A stretch of DNA of 64,000 nucleotides. Origin: an uncultured Anaerolineae bacterium (GTDB taxonomy: Bacteria; Chloroflexota; Anaerolineae; Promineifilales; Promineifilaceae). The stretch is from positions 124,001 to 188,000 of the forward strand of contig CAJQMR010000013.1 of NCBI GenBank assembly GCA_905479495.1, in the 5' to 3' direction. This document shows positions 51,962 through 60,445 of this stretch, one piece after another. The notes under the pieces were generated by a model that was not told where the DNA came from, ran no database searches, and worked only from the letters and a program-made list of their open reading frames with translations. How positions within the stretch are numbered: position 1 is the first letter of the stretch; each line of letters begins with the position of its first letter. The position numbers were made by a program, and so were the translations under genes.

Positions 51962-53344
51962 TTATTCGCCAGTTTGCAGAAATTCAATTGCTCGATCAAG
52001 CTGAATATCTTCCTCAGCATCAAATTCCATTTCTACAATGAGGTCCGGCGTAATGCCTTGCTCACTAATTGTATTGTTATTGGGCGTATACCAACGCGCA
52101 ATCGTCACCCGCATCTCTGAGCCATCAGAAAGTTGATACACCTGCTGCACCGACCCCTTACCAAAAGAGACGTCGCCTATGATGACGGCACGGCCGTTAT
52201 CCTGAATGGCCCCCGCTACAATTTCCGAGGCGCTGGCACTGCCGCCATTTACCAAAACGACCAGGGGAATCTCCTCACCTAAATCACCATCATCTGCTCG
52301 GAACACCTGATCCAGGCCAGCATTGTTGCGCTCGTACAATACCACGCTGTCCGTCAAAAACAGGTCAGCAATGCTAATGGATTGGTTCAGGAACCCACCA
52401 GGATTATCCCGTAAATCAAAAATGATGCTCTCCGCACCTTGATCAAGCAAGGCTTGCAACGCTTCAACCGTCTTTTCGGTGGCGGTTTGGTCAAAGGTGG
52501 TCAATTTAATATAGGCAATATTGCCTTCCAACATTTCTGATTCAACTGTGGCAATCTCAAAACGCACCCGGGTGATGGTAAATTCAAGTGGCTCGTCTTC
52601 ACCTTCACGCGCAATAGAGAGCGTTACATCGGTGCCGCGAGGGCCACGCACACGCAAGATAACCTCATCAAAGGAGAGGTCGGTTACCGGTTCACCATCA
52701 ACGGCCACAACAATATCGCCCGGCAGCAGACCCGCCAAATCAGCTGGCTGGTCAGGAATGGGCCGAACAATCTCAAACAGCCCTTCGTCCGTTTCCCGCA
52801 CGAAAGCACCAATGCCCTCAACCGATCCCCCGGCATCTTCCCGCAGACGAGCAGCCACTTCCGGGCGGACAAAGCGCGTGTAATCGTCACCCAACGTATC
52901 TAAGGAACCCTCAATGGCTGAATAAACAATTTCCTGATTAGCGGGAATGTCACCATCAAATCCGTCTTCAACCAATCCCCACGCTTCATAAAACAGGGTG
53001 AAGTCGATATCTTCTATATCTTCCAGGCGGGGTGCGGCTGGCTCATTTTCTTGGTTCCCGTCTGTGTTTTCAACGGCCGTATCCCCCTCATCATCGGCAC
53101 TCTCACCACCTTCTGCACCGACAACCACTGGCACTTCCACCTCGCGGGTTACTTCCACTTCTCGGGTCACTTCCCGCAGTTCGGTGAGCGTTTCGGTCAC
53201 TGTTTGGTCTGTAGCAGTGGCCCGACCGATGGCAAAACCAGCAACGGCCGTTGCTAAACAAAGCAGCAAGCCAGCCACAGCCATAACAAATAATATGGTC
53301 CGGTTACTGCGCGGGGGTTGATTGGTTGAATTATCGTAGCTCAT
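51962..53344 (-). CDS. S41 (CtpA-type) carboxyl-terminal processing protease 1
   Basis: A 460-residue envelope protease. A membrane anchor (FVMAVAGLLLCLATAVAGFAI, 19-40) precedes a REVTREVEVTREVEV linker typical of Chloroflexota. A PDZ domain follows (LPGDIVVAVDGEPVTDLSFD, near 205-260). The catalytic domain has the Ser motif NGGSASASEIVAGA (near 365) and the Lys in FGKGSVQQVY. C-terminal processing proteases cut near protein C-termini and often control envelope turnover. A second paralogue lies ten bases upstream on the same strand, so they are probably co-transcribed. Confidence 0.95.
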   Translation of the reverse strand: MSYDNSTNQPPRSNRTILFVMAVAGLLLCLATAVAGFAIGRATATDQTVTETLTELREVTREVEVTREVEVPVVVGAEGGESADDEGDTAVENTDGNQENEPAAPRLEDIEDIDFTLFYEAWGLVEDGFDGDIPANQEIVYSAIEGSLDTLGDDYTRFVRPEVAARLREDAGGSVEGIGAFVRETDEGLFEIVRPIPDQPADLAGLLPGDIVVAVDGEPVTDLSFDEVILRVRGPRGTDVTLSIAREGEDEPLEFTITRVRFEIATVESEMLEGNIAYIKLTTFDQTATEKTVEALQALLDQGAESIIFDLRDNPGGFLNQSISIADLFLTDSVVLYERNNAGLDQVFRADDGDLGEEIPLVVLVNGGSASASEIVAGAIQDNGRAVIIGDVSFGKGSVQQVYQLSDGSEMRVTIARWYTPNNNTISEQGITPDLIVEMEFDAEEDIQLDRAIEFLQTGE

Positions 53345-53354
53345 TAAAAAATCC

Positions 53355-54572
53355 TTAATCGTCTATTTGGACTAACTTTTGTAGCTCCATCACTGCCTGA
53401 TTCAAAACGGCATCGCGGCCGTTGTCAATATCTTCCTGAGTCACCGTCACTAAAATGTCTGGCTGCAAGCCTTGCTGGTCCAACTGATGCCGATCGGGGG
53501 TAAACCAACGTGATGCGGTGACATGCACCGAAGATCCATCACTCAAATCATACACCAACTGCACAGAGCCTTTGCCAAATGAAGGTGTGCTGCCCACCAG
53601 CTGCGCCCGCCCTCGATCTTGCAGCGCCCCGGCCAAAATTTCAGAAGAGCTGGCAGTCCCGCCATCCACCAAAATCATGATGGGGATGTCTGGGGCCAAC
53701 GTTTCTTCTGTGGCCTCATAAACGCGTTCCTCTTCGCCGCGTGACAGCTGGTACAGAATAGGGCCATCTTCTAGAAAATGATCGGCCACGGAAACGGCCG
53801 CATCCAGCAAACCACCCCCATTGCCCCGCAAATCCAAAATAAGTTGAGTAGCCCCTTGCGCTTGCAGATCGAGAACGGCCGTTTCAATTTCATTGGCGCT
53901 CTCACCACTAAAGCGGGTCAGTTGAATATAGCCCACCTGCTCGTTCTCACGCAACAGCCGGTACGTGACCGAAGGGATTAAAATATCACTCCGCTCCACT
54001 TCAATATCAACCGGTTCGGTTTCTTCAGGGTGCAAAACGGTTAAAACAACCGTTGTGCCTTTTTCACCCCGAATGCGCTCCGCCACATCTTGCACCGTCA
54101 TCTCCGGGGTGATTTCTTCGCCATCAACCGCCAGCAGTTCATCGCCAGACAAAATCCCAGCCTGCTCGGCGGGATTGCCAGGGATGGGTTCCAAAAAGAT
54201 GGGTCCGCCTTCTTCTGGCCGGGTTAACGTGGCACCAACACCGCCAAAGGTTCCCTGGAGCGATTGGCGTTCAATTTCGCGGTCAACTGGCTCGACAAAA
54301 AAGGTGTAGGGATCACCTAAAAGAGCTATGGAGCCACGAATCGCACCGTAGGTCAATTCCTGGGAAGTCGGTAATTCTCCCAAAAAGTTATCTTCGACCC
54401 GGCCCCACGCTTCCCAAAAAAGGCCAAACTCAGCAGAATCGGCCGTTTGCACCGTGATCTCACCCCGGCGCATTTCTACAAAATCATTGGTGAAGTAACC
54501 GGCCACAAAGGCACTAAGGGCAAGCATAACGAGCAGGACCGTGGCAAAAATATTGCGTAGACGTTCAGACAT
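53355..54572 (-). CDS. S41 (CtpA-type) carboxyl-terminal processing protease 2
   Basis: A 405-residue paralogue of the following gene. An N-terminal anchor (FATVLLVMLALSAFVAGYF) is followed by a PDZ domain (SGDELLAVDGEEITPEMTVQ), then the protease domain with the Ser motif DGGTASSSEILAGALQD (near 312) and FGKGSVQLVYDL with the Lys. The ATG at 54572 is at the head of the pair and would share a promoter with it. It lacks the REVEV linker of its neighbour. Tandem S41 copies suggest duplication with different substrates. Confidence 0.95.
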   Translation of the reverse strand: MSERLRNIFATVLLVMLALSAFVAGYFTNDFVEMRRGEITVQTADSAEFGLFWEAWGRVEDNFLGELPTSQELTYGAIRGSIALLGDPYTFFVEPVDREIERQSLQGTFGGVGATLTRPEEGGPIFLEPIPGNPAEQAGILSGDELLAVDGEEITPEMTVQDVAERIRGEKGTTVVLTVLHPEETEPVDIEVERSDILIPSVTYRLLRENEQVGYIQLTRFSGESANEIETAVLDLQAQGATQLILDLRGNGGGLLDAAVSVADHFLEDGPILYQLSRGEEERVYEATEETLAPDIPIMILVDGGTASSSEILAGALQDRGRAQLVGSTPSFGKGSVQLVYDLSDGSSVHVTASRWFTPDRHQLDQQGLQPDILVTVTQEDIDNGRDAVLNQAVMELQKLVQIDD

Positions 54573-54912
54573 ATCATTTCTCGGCTGGGAATTTTGGCAA
54601 ACTACTGGCTTGCTCCTAAATCACAATAAACGTTGAAGGATTTACGGAGCAAAACAGTTAAGCAGTTACCTTAACATCAACATCATTACCTGTGAACTAC
54701 TTACGGGCAACTGTACACATGCTCCCTAGATTAATTTTACATTATGGTTCACTGATGGCGAAAGTAAACTAAAATCGCCTGATATTCCACTTTCACTTAA
54801 CGAATTCACAGAATTCAGCACCAATTGGGTGGCTAACTAACCATCCGCAAATAAGTAAAGCGCAGATATAAGAGAAAATTGTAGCACAGGTGATATGTCA
54901 AGCAATCTGCTG

Positions 54913-54918
54913 TATAAT
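54913..54918 (+). promoter_or_regulatory. -10 box upstream of the GH3 gene
   Basis: TATAAT matches consensus; the -35 region (GTGATA) is weak. Transcription would start near 54925, exactly at the first arm of the structured leader. The leader to the GH3 start is about 130 bases. Confidence 0.5.
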
Positions 54919-54925
54919 TCACTCT

Positions 54926-55027
54926 GTCGGATCGCCTTCCGCTGCCCACCCAAATCATCACGTTGTATGTTTTTGTTGGTTGAGCATTGGTTTGAGCAAA
55001 AACGCCGCTTTGCCTCATCGATCCGAC
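54926..55027 (+). ncRNA. Putative structured leader RNA
   Basis: GTCGGATCG (54926-54934) pairs with CGATCCGAC (55019-55027), a perfect 9-bp stem enclosing about 84 bases. Inside, GTTTTTG (54969-54975) pairs with CAAAAAC (54997-55003). The TATAAT box lies immediately upstream. No T-run follows, so it is not a simple terminator. I do not recognise it as any known riboswitch; it may be a leader element for the GH3 gene. Confidence 0.4.
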
Positions 55028-55056
55028 CCTGACAATTCTAAATCTATTGGGAGCAA

Positions 55057-58000
55057 TTGTTCATCTTGAGCACTGTATGGAAACGTGTGAATCATCGTTG
55101 GCGCTGGTGGGGAACGGCCGTTTGTCTGGCCCTGTTCCTGCTGTTGAGCGCTGGCAGTCAGCCAATGCTGGCTCAGGATGAACCAGCCGCTGATTCCCTC
55201 GCTGCTGCCCAGGCCATCCTCGACAACATGAGCGTGGCCGAGCGTGTGGGACAGCTCTTCCTGGTTACCTTTGAAGGGGATCAAGCCACGTTCGACAGCG
55301 ACATTGCCGATCTGATTACCAACTATCACATTGGCGGGGTTGTCCTCTCAGCAGAGAATGACAACATCACCGGGTACGGCAACCTGGAAAATATCCCGGC
55401 CCAAACAGCGGAACTGATCAACAATCTGCAAAGTTTGGCGCTGGTGGGGCAACCAATTCCCGTTGCCGATGGCCCTGAAATTGAAGAAGATGCCGTGCCG
55501 CCGACCCGTTTGCCCACGCCGCCCTTTACTCCCATCCCGCTTTTTGTAGCCCTGGCCCATGAAGGTGACAGTTACCCGAATACGGCCGTTCTCAATGGCC
55601 TAACGGATGTGCCCAGCAACATGGCGATTGGGGCCACCTGGCAGCCAGAGCTGGCCCAGCAAGTTGGTGAAGTGGTGGGGCGCGAACTGTCCCACCTGGG
55701 AATCAATATGCTGTTTGGCCCCTCGCTGGACGTGCTGGAAACCCCCGACCCCATCAGCCCCAGCGATTTAGGCGTGCGCTCTTTTGGTGGTGATCCGTAC
55801 TGGGTGGGGGTGATGGGCAGTGCGTACACTGCTGGGGTGCACATGGGCAGCGATAATCAGATTGCCGTGATTCCCAAACATTTTCCTGGCTACGGTGCCA
55901 GCGACCGGCCGCTGCATGAAGAAGTGCCAACGGTGCGCAAATCATTGGAACAGCTGCGCCAGATTGAGCTAGCCCCATTTTTTGCCGTTGCTGGCGCTGC
56001 GCCACGACCAGAAGCCGTAGCTGACGGCTTGTTGACGACCCACATTCGCTACCAGGGCTTTCAAGGAAATATTCGGGCCACAACCAACCCCGTTAGCCTG
56101 GACCCGCTCGCCCTCTCAGCACTGATGGATCAGGAAGAGCTGATCAACTGGCGTAGCACGGGCGGGCTGATTGTGTCTGACAAGCTGGGGGTGCGCGCAG
56201 TGGAGCGATTCTACGGCCAGGATCAGGGATTTCCCCACCGTGTAGTAGCCAAAGATGCATTTTTGGCAGGCAATGATTTGCTTTATTTGTCAGATTTTGC
56301 CCTGGGCGACGCGCCGTATGAGGAACAGCTGCTCAACATTATCGACACGATTTTGTGGTTTCAAGAACGGTACGAAACAGATGTCGCTTTCCAGCAGCAG
56401 GTGGATACGGCCGTACTGCGCATTCTCCAACTAAAACGACGGCTTTACAACAACAGCTTTGATCCAGAAAACATTCTAACCAGCGACGCGGATCTACCGG
56501 TCGTCGATCCGGCAGGCGAAGCCACCACCATTGATGTGGCCCAGTCAAGCCTCACCCTCATCGCCCCGGACCCCGACGAACTGGTCGAGCGCCTGGTGCG
56601 GCCACCAACGGCCAGCGAAAATATCCTCATCTTCACCGACATGCGGCAATTCCAGCAGTGCAGCAGCTGCCCCCCACAGCCGCTCATTGGCCTGACCGCC
56701 ATCGAGGAACGCATGTTGGCCCTGTACGGACCACAAGCCAGCGCTCAGCTGCAAGCCAGCCAGATCAGCAGCCACAGCTTTGCCGATCTGCAAGCATTTA
56801 TTGACGCCGGACCGGAACCCATCATCTACAACACGGAGCCGATTACGCCCACCGTTGCCCCGGAAAGTAGTCCCACCCCAGAGAACGGCCCAACGTCAAC
56901 ACCGCTGCCCACAGCCACACCGCCACCTGCCTTCTTGGTGCAGGAAGATTTGGCCAGCGCCGACTGGATCGTCTTTGCCATGCTGGACCAAACGGGTGCC
57001 AATTCACGGGCGCTAAACAATTTTTTGGCGCAGCGGCCTGACCTGGTACGCGAACAGCGGGTGGTGGTTTTTGCCTTTAACGCACCTTATTATCTGGACT
57101 CGACTGAAATCACGCAGTTGTCTGCCCTATTTGGTTTGTACAGTCACAATGAAGCAGCCATTGATACGGCCGTACGCGCCCTCTTCCAAGAATTGCAATT
57201 TTCTGGCGCTTCACCCGTCAATATTCCTGGAGCCAGCTACGATCTGTTTTTGCAAACGCAGCCAACCGCTGCCCAGGTGATTGAACTGGACGCCACCAAT
57301 CAAGATGCAGATTCCTCTGCCGGAGATGAACCCTTTGCTGTTTCTGTTGGGGATACGCTGCGGCTGCAAACCGGCGTCATATTGGATAACAACGGGCACC
57401 CGGTGCCTGACGGTACCGTGGTGCGCTTCCGGCAGCGGGACCGGGTGGCTGGTGTGGAAAATATCATCGGCGAAGTACCCACCACAAATGGGATTGCCCA
57501 GCTGGATTATGTGCTGGAATCGCGTACCGAAGGGGGCCAGTTCCGGATTGTGGCAGAATCGGGCGCAGCCACTGTTTCCCAAGAAGTAGACATCAAAGTG
57601 GGCACCACAGAATCCGGCGGGGGGGCCCAAGTCTCGATCATCGATCCCACGCCACAGCCCACACCCACGGACGAACCGCCACCCACGCCCACGGTCACAG
57701 CTACTTCCCCGGCCACCGACGCGCCAGAACCCACCAGCACATCGTCGCAAACGGCCGTTCCCCCCGAGGAACCCGGTATTCGCATTGAACTATCAGAGTT
57801 TTGGTTGTTAACGGCCGTCTTTGCCGGACTGCTCGTTTCCAGTGGCACAGCCTTTACGCTGGGCCGCCAGCAAAACGTCACCCTGTCGCAGCAAATCGGC
57901 TGGCCCCTCTGGACCATGATTGGTGGCCTGCTAGCCTACATTTACTTCAAGTTGGAACTGCCAGGAACCGCCAATTTAGGCGATATGGGCGTATTCGCTG

Positions 58001-58071
58001 GCTTTCTGATTACGGCAATCGGTGGACTTGTCGGCTTGCTGCTCTACTGGCTGCGGCAAAAGTTTAGTTAA
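55057..58071 (+). CDS. Membrane-anchored GH3-like glycosidase with C-terminal membrane helices
   Basis: A 1004-residue exported protein. A signal anchor (WWGTAVCLALFLLLSAGS) leads to a GH3 N-terminal domain with ERVGQLFLVTFEGD, KHFPGYGASDRPLHEEVP (NagZ-type loop, near 275) and VSDKLGVRAVE (expected nucleophile Asp near 370). A GH3 C-terminal-like part, a Pro/Thr-rich linker (PTPQPTPTDEPPPTP) and about three C-terminal helices (FWLLTAVFAGLLVSSGT, IGWPLWTMIGGLLAYIYF, FAGFLITAIGGLVGLLLYW) follow. It probably acts outside the cell on beta-linked glycans or cell wall sugar. The start is uncertain: TTG at 55057 has GGGAG only three bases before it; TTG at 55066 and GTG at 55087 are alternatives. 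Confidence 0.88.
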   Translation: MFILSTVWKRVNHRWRWWGTAVCLALFLLLSAGSQPMLAQDEPAADSLAAAQAILDNMSVAERVGQLFLVTFEGDQATFDSDIADLITNYHIGGVVLSAENDNITGYGNLENIPAQTAELINNLQSLALVGQPIPVADGPEIEEDAVPPTRLPTPPFTPIPLFVALAHEGDSYPNTAVLNGLTDVPSNMAIGATWQPELAQQVGEVVGRELSHLGINMLFGPSLDVLETPDPISPSDLGVRSFGGDPYWVGVMGSAYTAGVHMGSDNQIAVIPKHFPGYGASDRPLHEEVPTVRKSLEQLRQIELAPFFAVAGAAPRPEAVADGLLTTHIRYQGFQGNIRATTNPVSLDPLALSALMDQEELINWRSTGGLIVSDKLGVRAVERFYGQDQGFPHRVVAKDAFLAGNDLLYLSDFALGDAPYEEQLLNIIDTILWFQERYETDVAFQQQVDTAVLRILQLKRRLYNNSFDPENILTSDADLPVVDPAGEATTIDVAQSSLTLIAPDPDELVERLVRPPTASENILIFTDMRQFQQCSSCPPQPLIGLTAIEERMLALYGPQASAQLQASQISSHSFADLQAFIDAGPEPIIYNTEPITPTVAPESSPTPENGPTSTPLPTATPPPAFLVQEDLASADWIVFAMLDQTGANSRALNNFLAQRPDLVREQRVVVFAFNAPYYLDSTEITQLSALFGLYSHNEAAIDTAVRALFQELQFSGASPVNIPGASYDLFLQTQPTAAQVIELDATNQDADSSAGDEPFAVSVGDTLRLQTGVILDNNGHPVPDGTVVRFRQRDRVAGVENIIGEVPTTNGIAQLDYVLESRTEGGQFRIVAESGAATVSQEVDIKVGTTESGGGAQVSIIDPTPQPTPTDEPPPTPTVTATSPATDAPEPTSTSSQTAVPPEEPGIRIELSEFWLLTAVFAGLLVSSGTAFTLGRQQNVTLSQQIGWPLWTMIGGLLAYIYFKLELPGTANLGDMGVFAGFLITAIGGLVGLLLYWLRQKFS

Positions 58072-59017
58072 CGGCCGTTTCCGCCACTTCTTTTTCGCCA
58101 CGATGCAGCTCTATATCCTCCCAAGAGATCGGATCATCCACGGGTTCCAGGTGGGTAAATACCGAAACCGGGGCCACCACGCGGCGCAAATCACGTTCAA
58201 TGTCTTCCAACAGTGTATGCCCCCGCTGCACCGTCCAGTCGCCAGGCACCTGCACATGCACCGACACAAAACGCGTTGCCCCCGATTGACGGGTGCGCAG
58301 CGCATGGTACTGCACCTCATCACAGCAGTACCCATCTAGCACAGCCCGCACTTTGGCAACCTCTTCTGCCGGTAAAGAGGTGTCCATCAGGCCATTAACG
58401 GCCGTTCCAACCAGCTTCACCCCCGTGCGAATAATATGCAAAGCCACCAACAACGCCAACACCGGGTCCAACCACTGCCAGCCAGTTAGCCAGACAGCCA
58501 GCACGCCCACCAGCACGCCCCCCGAGGTCCACACATCCGTCAGCAAATGTTGGGCATTGGCGGTGAGCGTCAGTGAATTGTGCTGCCGCCCCACGCGCAG
58601 CAGCACCAGGGCGGTTAGCCCATTGCCCAGCGCCGCCAGCACAGAAACAAATAACCCTAAACCAATTTGTTCCAATGGTTGCGGATGGATCAGCCGCTGA
58701 ACGGCCGTATAGCCAATGGCCAGTGCCGCCACCAAAATGAGGCTGCCCTCAATGCCCCCGGCAAAATATTCGGCTTTGCTGTGACCGTATTCGTGCTCAT
58801 CGTCAGGAGGTAGGGCAGCAATCGTAAGAATGATCAAGGCCATAACGGCCGTTACCAAATTCACGCCAGATTCCAGCGCATCAGACAACAGACCAACGGA
58901 GCCGGTTAACCAATAGGCAGTGGCTTTGAGACCAATAGTAAGAACGGCCGTGGCAATAGAAAGCCAAGCATAACGTGTAAGTTGATATCTATCTTGCATC
59001 TTTTTATTGTGACGCAT
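58064..59017 (-). CDS. Cation diffusion facilitator transporter
   Basis: A 317-residue CDF-family metal exporter. The transmembrane domain has GSVGLLSDALESGVNLVTA (metal site Asp) and EYGHSKAEYFAGGIEGSLIL (second metal site His/Asp), plus a cytoplasmic C-terminal domain (about 220-310, RFVSVHVQVPGDWTVQRGH). Zn, Fe, Co or Mn are the usual substrates; the metal cannot be chosen from sequence alone. Two ATGs (59017 and 58999) are possible. The C-terminus overlaps the end of the GH3 gene by eight bases on the opposite strand. Confidence 0.93.
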   Translation of the reverse strand: MRHNKKMQDRYQLTRYAWLSIATAVLTIGLKATAYWLTGSVGLLSDALESGVNLVTAVMALIILTIAALPPDDEHEYGHSKAEYFAGGIEGSLILVAALAIGYTAVQRLIHPQPLEQIGLGLFVSVLAALGNGLTALVLLRVGRQHNSLTLTANAQHLLTDVWTSGGVLVGVLAVWLTGWQWLDPVLALLVALHIIRTGVKLVGTAVNGLMDTSLPAEEVAKVRAVLDGYCCDEVQYHALRTRQSGATRFVSVHVQVPGDWTVQRGHTLLEDIERDLRRVVAPVSVFTHLEPVDDPISWEDIELHRGEKEVAETAVN

Positions 59018-59120
59018 GACAGTATGAATTTCTAGCCAGCCAGTTCAATTTTGATTTAGTCCGGCCTAAGTGGCGGTGTAGTTAGGCTGAATACGGCCGT
59101 TTGGCCTAACTAAACGCAAT

Positions 59121-59174
59121 CATTTCCCCGGAAACTTCAACTGGATGCGCTTGAAAACAGTTTCCGGGGAAATG
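59121..59174. repeat. TTTCCCCGGAAACT inverted repeat, copy 3
   Basis: CATTTCCCCGGAAACT (59121-59136) and AGTTTCCGGGGAAATG (59159-59174) form a perfect 16-bp stem with a 22-base loop. It lies between the CDF gene start and the 3' end of the SDR gene. It is the most complete of three copies; the right arm is followed by GCAAA, as in copy 1. Confidence 0.85.
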
Positions 59175-59209
59175 CAAAGACCTAAATTTACAATTTACAA
59201 TGCACTCAG

Positions 59210-60220
59210 TTACCGATACCGCTCCTGAATATTCGGTACCAAATAGTCATCAAAAGCGCGCGCCACATCATAGGCAGGCTGCCAACCCCAATCTCGGCGC
59301 GCTTGTTTGTCATTCAAACCCGCTGGCCAGCTGTCCACGATCCCTTGACGTTGCAAATCTGGGTCAAAAGAAACCTCCGCCTGAGGAAATCTCTTTTCTA
59401 CTTCTGCCTTAAATTCGGCAGCCGAAAGGCTGAAACTGGTGACGTTGTAAACGGTGCGGCTGAGTTCGCTGCGCGGCGTTTCCCAAAGCTGGAGCAGCGA
59501 GGTAATGGCATCGGGCATGGCCATAAAGGGGATGGTGCTGTCTTGGCGGACAAAGCAGCTGTAGGGCACACCTTGAGCCGCAGCGTGCAGCATTTCTGGC
59601 CCGTAATCACTTGTTCCTCCAGATGGCACCGTAAAGGCGCTAATCAACCCGGGAAAGCGGATGCTGCGAAAATCCAACATGGTGGGCGTTGTTTCTGCTA
59701 GCTGTTGATAATTGTGGCTGTAGTAGCTGCCCAGCTGCTCGCAGTACAGCTTGTTGCAGCCATACATGGTCGTGGGATAGTTCCAATCCCATTCGCGCAC
59801 GTAAAAATCTCGCGCTTTGGTTTTTAAATCGGGCATGCCGTAAACAGCAATAGAACTCGGAAATATGAAGCGCACCGGCTTACCCCGCTGCTGCGATTGC
59901 GCTGCAGCCAATTGCATTAAATTCAATGTGCCGTTTACGTTAACTTGATGAGCCAACTCCGGCGAGAATTCGCTGCGGGTGGAAAGCAGCGCCGCCAGGT
60001 GGAAAATCGTGTCTAACTCATATTCGGTTACCAGTCGAGCAAATAGTTTTTGGTCTAAAATATCGCCAATCATGTGGACGGAACGGCCGTCTAACGCTTC
60101 TGGTAACGGGTGCAGATCAAGTGTCAGCAGGATATATTCACCACTGGCTGATAGTTGCTCAATGAGCGCCTGGCCAATTTCACCAGCCGCACCAGTTATC
60201 AAAATTGCTTTTTTGCGCAT
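59210..60220 (-). CDS. SDR-type L-threonine 3-dehydrogenase-like protein
   Basis: A 336-residue extended SDR. The NAD motif ITGAAGEIGQAL is at residues 8-19 and FPSSIAVYG with YGCNKLYCEQLG is the catalytic Tyr/Lys. Downstream it matches the short-chain L-threonine dehydrogenase group: RFPGLISAFTVPSGGTSDYG, STIPFMAMPDAITSLLQLWE and DSWPAGLNDKQARRDWGW. That enzyme oxidises L-threonine to 2-amino-3-ketobutyrate, which is then cleaved by Kbl, but no kbl is in this window. The ORF-track start is too long; ATG at 60220 has AGAGAGG upstream. UDP-sugar epimerase is the fallback identity. Confidence 0.85.
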   Translation of the reverse strand: MRKKAILITGAAGEIGQALIEQLSASGEYILLTLDLHPLPEALDGRSVHMIGDILDQKLFARLVTEYELDTIFHLAALLSTRSEFSPELAHQVNVNGTLNLMQLAAAQSQQRGKPVRFIFPSSIAVYGMPDLKTKARDFYVREWDWNYPTTMYGCNKLYCEQLGSYYSHNYQQLAETTPTMLDFRSIRFPGLISAFTVPSGGTSDYGPEMLHAAAQGVPYSCFVRQDSTIPFMAMPDAITSLLQLWETPRSELSRTVYNVTSFSLSAAEFKAEVEKRFPQAEVSFDPDLQRQGIVDSWPAGLNDKQARRDWGWQPAYDVARAFDDYLVPNIQERYR

Positions 60221-60445
60221 GTAATCCTCTCTTATTCTATGTGCAGGCCAGTTACAAAGCAGCTGGCCCAAATGGTTCAGTAGGGTACTGGTATCATATC
60301 ACGATTGCCTTTAAACAATGGGTGCCAATCGGCCAAATTTAAGCATGATTTCTGGCAAAACGGCCGTTCCCTGAAACCGTTAGCAAAGATTGACGTACAG
60401 CTAACGCCTGTGTTAATCTCATACCCCAATAGCGAGGAAATATGC

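Larger units (their letters stand above)
54573..55056. other. Divergent intergenic region, S41 gene to GH3 gene
   Basis: This 484-bp AT-rich spacer contains a TATAAT box (54913-54918) and the structured segment 54926-55027 listed separately. The track ORF 54833-55018 has no ribosome site and is treated as non-coding. The rest shows nothing recognisable. Confidence 0.6.

Noticed and set aside
54833-55018. 61-aa minus ORF in the GH3 upstream region
   Set aside because: No ribosome site and unusual composition; it overlaps the structured leader and promoter.
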